Shown piece by piece: positions 62,404-64,000 of a stretch of DNA of 64,000 nucleotides. This stretch comes from CAZDDB01 sp963843285 (GTDB lineage Bacteria > Acidobacteriota > HRBIN11 > JAKEFK01), in the NCBI GenBank assembly GCA_963843285.1, contig CAWJJO010000022.1, positions 124,001 to 188,000 of the forward strand. The letters are read 5' to 3'. How positions within the stretch are numbered: position 1 is the first letter of the stretch; every line of letters begins with the position of its first letter. Made by a program: the position numbers and the translations under genes. A model generated the notes under the pieces. The model did not search any database and was not told the DNA's origin. It was given only the letters and a program-made list of their open reading frames with translations.

Positions 62404-64000
62404 CTAAAATCTCAGATCCCAGTCCAGTATCCAGCCCATGATGCGACCGTCGAGTGAGCAAGAGATTACGTACTCACCGTACGGCGTTATTCTTACAGCG
62501 ACCACAGTATACTTGTGCGCTTCCAGAGTCAGCAAGCACTCGCCGGATGTAAGATCCCACAGCTTGGTAGTATTATCCTCCCCGCCTGTCACCGCGCATC
62601 TTTCTTCATAGTCCATGTCGATCGAGGTCACGCCGAAACGTTGTGCTTGAGCTGACCAGAAACATGCGCCTGAAGCGAGATTCCAGTATTTTAACGTCCC
62701 GTCTTCGCTCACTGAAAGTAGATGGTTGCCACCACGGTTGATGGCCAGAGCTCGAACGGGACCTTGATGTGCTTGAAATTCGGCGGAACACTTTCGGCTC
62801 GCCGTGAGCCAAATTTGGATTCTGCCGTCTTCCGTTCCTGCTGCGGCAAAGGAGGCATCGCCACTCAACGATAAAGATTGGAGAGTCGCGCCAGAATTCA
62901 TGATGCCGTTCGCTTGGCCGGTTGTCAGATCGTAAAACTGGGCTGAGCCAGATCCGCGATTTGACAGCCCATATTTTCCGTCTCCACTGATCGCCACCAA
63001 AGTCACGGGCGCAGGCCCCTGGAAACGTTGGAGACAACGGTGCTGATCGAGATTCCACAAAGCGAGAACTCCGTCATCCCCGCCGGAAAGTCCGTAATTC
63101 TCGATTCCCTCGCTGACGGCAACAGCCCTTACTGCGCCCGCATGCGCTGGGTTTCCGCCAACGGCAAATGCCGATATCCAAGTCTAAGAGCGCCAGACTG
63201 CCGTCTTCGCGACCGGCAAACGCGCAGTTGGTATGGCGGCTGATCGCGAATGCATTCCCCCAGTAGTCTTCAGCCATGGGTAGTTGATTTGAAGAAGCCT
63301 TTGAAAGCCCCAGTGCAGAATCGCCTTCTACTCGAGTTTTCTGCACAGCGGAACGGAACCGTTCACGCGGTATGTGAGGATAGAGTTGCGTCCACAAAGA
63401 AAGCGCGGCCTCTTCGTGTCCCGGCACCGACCTAGCGGAACGAAGCCGTTGTGCGGCCAGTTGTATTTGGCCGTCTTCAAGAGCCTTACTGGCTGCGGAA
63501 ATGTGCATCCTATATTCGCTTTGGGCAGATACGGCTTTGCTCCCTGATGAAGCCCGAGAAATGATCATTGGCGCTGCAAATTTCTTTTCTATAAAACCGA
63601 TTTCCCAAATTTTGATCGTGCCATCTGCTCCAGCAGACAACAGACACCTCCCATTCTCGCTGACATCCATGGAAATCGTCTTGACGGGATCTCCCGGGAA
63701 GTTATGTAAACAACGTCCGGTCTCTGTCTCCCACAGACTGATCCTTCCCTGGCAGCCGGCGATGACATAATCTCCATACGGTGTCCAGGCCAGGGCATTT
63801 ATTACGTAAGGATGTTCCCCAAAGATTCGTATTCTCTTGCCGGTGGATAAGTCCCAAAGTACAACAGTTTTTTGATAATCTTCTTGAACAGACACTGCAT
63901 ATCTTCCATCTCTGCTGACGCGAGCGACCAGTACCATAGGTGAGCCTTTTAGCCGTTGCTTCACTTCGCCTGTCGCGAGATCTCGAACCGACAACATATC
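62404..64000 (-). CDS. WD40-repeat protein, start beyond right edge, one frameshift
   Basis: Upstream part: blades of the type VVLWDLSTGKRIRIF, ISLWETETGRCLHNF and IKIWEIG, a ~90-residue helical interlude (ALEDGQIQLAAQRLRSARSV) and a further blade. The frame is left near 63165; the next frame continues smoothly (AVRAVAVSEGIENYGLSGG, then LALWNLDQHRCLQRF, LKYWNLASGACFW, KLWDLTSGECLL) and ends at 62404. One extra base in the read direction around 63165 explains it. An ATG at 63997 is in frame, but blade sequence just inside the edge suggests the real start is further right. No signal peptide is visible. Likely a cytosolic scaffold, perhaps the C-terminus of a kinase-WD40 protein. Confidence 0.75.

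Noticed and set aside
1..64000. Mobile elements, prophage or integrated plasmid
   Set aside because: No transposase, integrase, phage structural or replication genes and no tRNA attachment site were found; only short palindromes.

Overview
The window reads as a chromosomal segment of a diderm, GC-moderate bacterium (about 50-55% GC by eye). Large Ser/Thr kinases with tandem kinase domains, FHA, PEGA and TPR proteins, a two-component-regulator-type propeller protein, multihaem cytochromes and an outer-membrane porin together suggest Acidobacteriota or a neighbouring candidate phylum. This is an inference: no rRNA or other phylogenetic marker is present. No tRNA, rRNA, transposase, phage gene or CRISPR array was seen. 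Several genes carry single-base frame changes, which fits a metagenome-assembled contig.

Layout. 1-10 kb: a truncated tryptophanase-family gene, hemerythrin, a radical SAM enzyme, a polytopic haem-copper-like membrane protein, a GCS2-CBS fusion, two paralogous envelope proteins and a PD40 propeller. 10-18 kb: a PAS-LuxR and an Rrf2 regulator placed divergently, then a tightly overlapping operon for an ATP-dependent (class I, Azoarcus/Bzd-like) benzoyl-CoA reductase, a degenerate amidohydrolase, a dienoyl-CoA hydratase and an alcohol dehydrogenase. 18-23 kb: an unknown acidic protein, a radical SAM/SPASM enzyme, a pentahaem cytochrome, Hsp20 and a VWA protein. 23-30 kb: two related tandem-domain Ser/Thr kinases flanking a PEGA-TPR protein.

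30-44 kb is the most unusual region. A minus-strand operon encodes a flavoprotein-FHA-FHA-ferredoxin fusion, an FHA-(TxxD repeats)-FHA protein, a membrane-anchored decahaem cytochrome, a membrane cytochrome b, a protein with two CRP-like domains and four 4Fe-4S clusters, and a large cytochrome built from three c554-like modules. Divergent from it are a pentahaem cytochrome and a porin. Read together, this looks like an electron path from the cytosol across both membranes, with built-in phosphothreonine signalling fed by the kinases next door.

44-64 kb: ATP-dependent DNA ligase, enoyl-CoA hydratase, alpha/beta hydrolase, phosphofructokinase, a frame-broken propeller sensor and a frame-broken Fpg-like glycosylase (a local cluster of indels), a Mth938-like protein, a secreted protein, and a 2149-residue protein joining two kinases, an AAA-type ATPase and two family-5 solute-binding domains. 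The window ends with a membrane sulfatase-fold protein, a zinc-ribbon/FGE-fold protein and a WD40 protein cut by the right edge. Short GC-rich palindromes recur between genes. Several genes have a -10 box placed so that transcription would begin at or within a few bases of the start codon.
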